From the NCBI GenBank assembly GCA_963696075.1, contig CAVOJD010000023.1, positions 1 to 32,149 on the forward strand: a stretch of DNA of 32,149 nucleotides. The letters are read 5' to 3'. Below the pieces are notes generated by a model. It ran no database searches. It saw only the letters and a program-made list of their open reading frames with translations, and was not told the DNA's origin. The stretch comes from CAJQQK01 sp963696075 (lineage in GTDB: Bacteria > Pseudomonadota > Alphaproteobacteria > Rhizobiales > Hyphomicrobiaceae). The position numbers and the translations under genes are program-made. This document shows, in pieces, positions 31,338 to 32,149 of this stretch (within the stretch, counting starts at the first letter, position 1; every line of letters begins with the position of its first letter).

Positions 31338-32149
31338 TCACTTATTCTCTGCCGGCGGGGTCGGTTGCGGCTTTGCTGTCAGACGTTCAGGCGCTGTGGC
31401 GCCAGCGCCTGACGGTTTGGTGGCACTCGTCACGGCGGCGGGTGTTGCAGGGCGCGGGGTCTCCGTCCCCTCCTGGGCCTGCCAGAACTTGAGAAGGTGT
31501 TGCTCAACGATCTTGTCATAATCGCCGCGCTCCCGGAGTTCGCGCAGGGCTGCGTTGACGTAATAAAGCATCGTGCGCGCCTGGGGATGCGATTTAGAGA
31601 TCAGCACGTGAAGCGTCGTCAGGGAAACGGGTGCCTCGATGGATCGAATACGGTCGCGCATGCCAAGAGAGGCTCCGGCGGCCATGCCGGCGAGTTCCGC
31701 ACTCACCACGCCATCGACGGTGCCGGAATCGAGGAGGCGGAAACACTCCTCAATCGAGGCGGGCCGCATCAGCGTGATCTTCTCATCCTTCAGCCAGCCG
31801 CGGCCATAGCTGTCCAGCTCGCTGACGGAATAGCCAGTCGGGCGGCAGAGGATTTTTCCCGTTACCGCGGCTTCACTCAGATCGCGTATCGGGGACGGTG
31901 CGCGCACGAAGAGCTGGGTTACAACTTCGTAGAGTGGATCGGAGAAAAAGAACCGCTGACAGCGGAACTGCGATTCCCGATCCAAACTGTCGAAGTTCGC
32001 GCAGTCCGGCTTCGACCAGGGAAAGCCAAGGTCGAACGAGCGCGTCAGGAGAAGCGGGTTCAGGTGGGCGGACCAGTCGTTGACCCAGGATACGGCGAAA
32101 TCGAAGCGGCCGCGCGACTGACGCTTGATCAACCCCATGGCATCACTGA
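31338..32149 (-). CDS. Periplasmic solute-binding protein (SBP family 3), 5' end outside window
   Basis: At least 270 residues of a bacterial extracellular solute-binding protein family 3 domain, which captures amino acids or similar small molecules for ABC uptake or for signalling. Visible motifs: RGRFDFAVSWVND, RFFFSDPLYEVVTQLFVRA (the usual hinge where substrate is bound), ALRELRERGDYDKIVEQHLL and the closing KFWQAQ. A Pro/Ala/Thr-rich tail of about 40 residues (ATPAAVTSATKPSGAGATAP) follows and is unusual for this family. The N-terminus with the signal peptide lies beyond 32149; the frame is open to the edge. The dipeptide pattern GTVDGVVSAELAG suggests a sensor-like or reduced-affinity member. 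No permease is in the window. Confidence 0.78.
   Translation of the reverse strand, partial: SDAMGLIKRQSRGRFDFAVSWVNDWSAHLNPLLLTRSFDLGFPWSKPDCANFDSLDRESQFRCQRFFFSDPLYEVVTQLFVRAPSPIRDLSEAAVTGKILCRPTGYSVSELDSYGRGWLKDEKITLMRPASIEECFRLLDSGTVDGVVSAELAGMAAGASLGMRDRIRSIEAPVSLTTLHVLISKSHPQARTMLYYVNAALRELRERGDYDKIVEQHLLKFWQAQEGTETPRPATPAAVTSATKPSGAGATAPERLTAKPQPTPPAENK

Overview
The window is GC-rich and densely coded. Its gene content fits a free-living alphaproteobacterium, probably of the order Hyphomicrobiales: an FNR/FixK-type regulator with its operator, an enterobacterial-length Pgm, short arginine-rich DUF1127-like proteins, a DUF2189 membrane protein and a PP2C/DehI neighbourhood. No 16S gene, tRNA or other strict taxonomic marker is present, so this is an inference.

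Layout. (1) 1-4.3 kb is a polysaccharide locus: GDP-fucose synthase (frameshifted twice), GDP-mannose 4,6-dehydratase and an RfaH/NusG-like antiterminator on the minus strand, divergent from a WcaI-like glycosyltransferase. (2) 4.4-7.4 kb holds relics (the 3' end of a phosphoglucomutase gene and of a glycosyltransferase gene), then copy 1 of a phage-like recombination module: an XRE regulator divergent from Gp157 and Rad52, with the HNH part out of frame. (3) 7.8-11.3 kb is a large SWIM-SNF2 helicase gene, followed by an IS3 transposase tail fused to another HNH relic. (4) 12.4-18.1 kb holds an L,D-transpeptidase, a further HNH relic with an internal deletion, two paralogous DUF1127-like small genes, a DUF2189 membrane protein, a small secreted protein and a sulfotransferase-like protein. 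(5) 18.1-20.4 kb is an oxygen-response cluster: an FNR regulator keeping its iron-sulfur cysteines, a hemerythrin and two small proteins, with a perfect FNR box between the divergent genes. (6) 20.8-26.7 kb holds a DUF900 hydrolase (possible frameshifted lipoprotein), a NUDIX hydrolase, a PP2C phosphatase, a DehI-like protein and the intact pgm. (7) 27.0-29.2 kb is copy 2 of the module, intact, with Rad52 fused in frame to a zinc-type HNH (DUF968-like) domain. (8) 29.5-32.1 kb holds an ACT-domain regulator, a FecR-like secreted protein and a truncated periplasmic solute-binding protein.

The most interesting feature is the duplicated block pgm / XRE / Gp157 / Rad52-HNH. Both copies have the same order and orientation and lie about 22 kb apart, and two more broken HNH pieces lie downstream of copy 1. 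Copy 2 looks functional. Copy 1 keeps intact XRE, Gp157 and Rad52 genes but has lost most of pgm and has its HNH domain out of frame. Short CCAAAAG-type motifs at 21-bp spacing in both divergent promoters are candidate operators for the XRE proteins. The module resembles a phage single-strand-annealing cassette fixed in a chromosome. What it does for the cell is not shown by the sequence.
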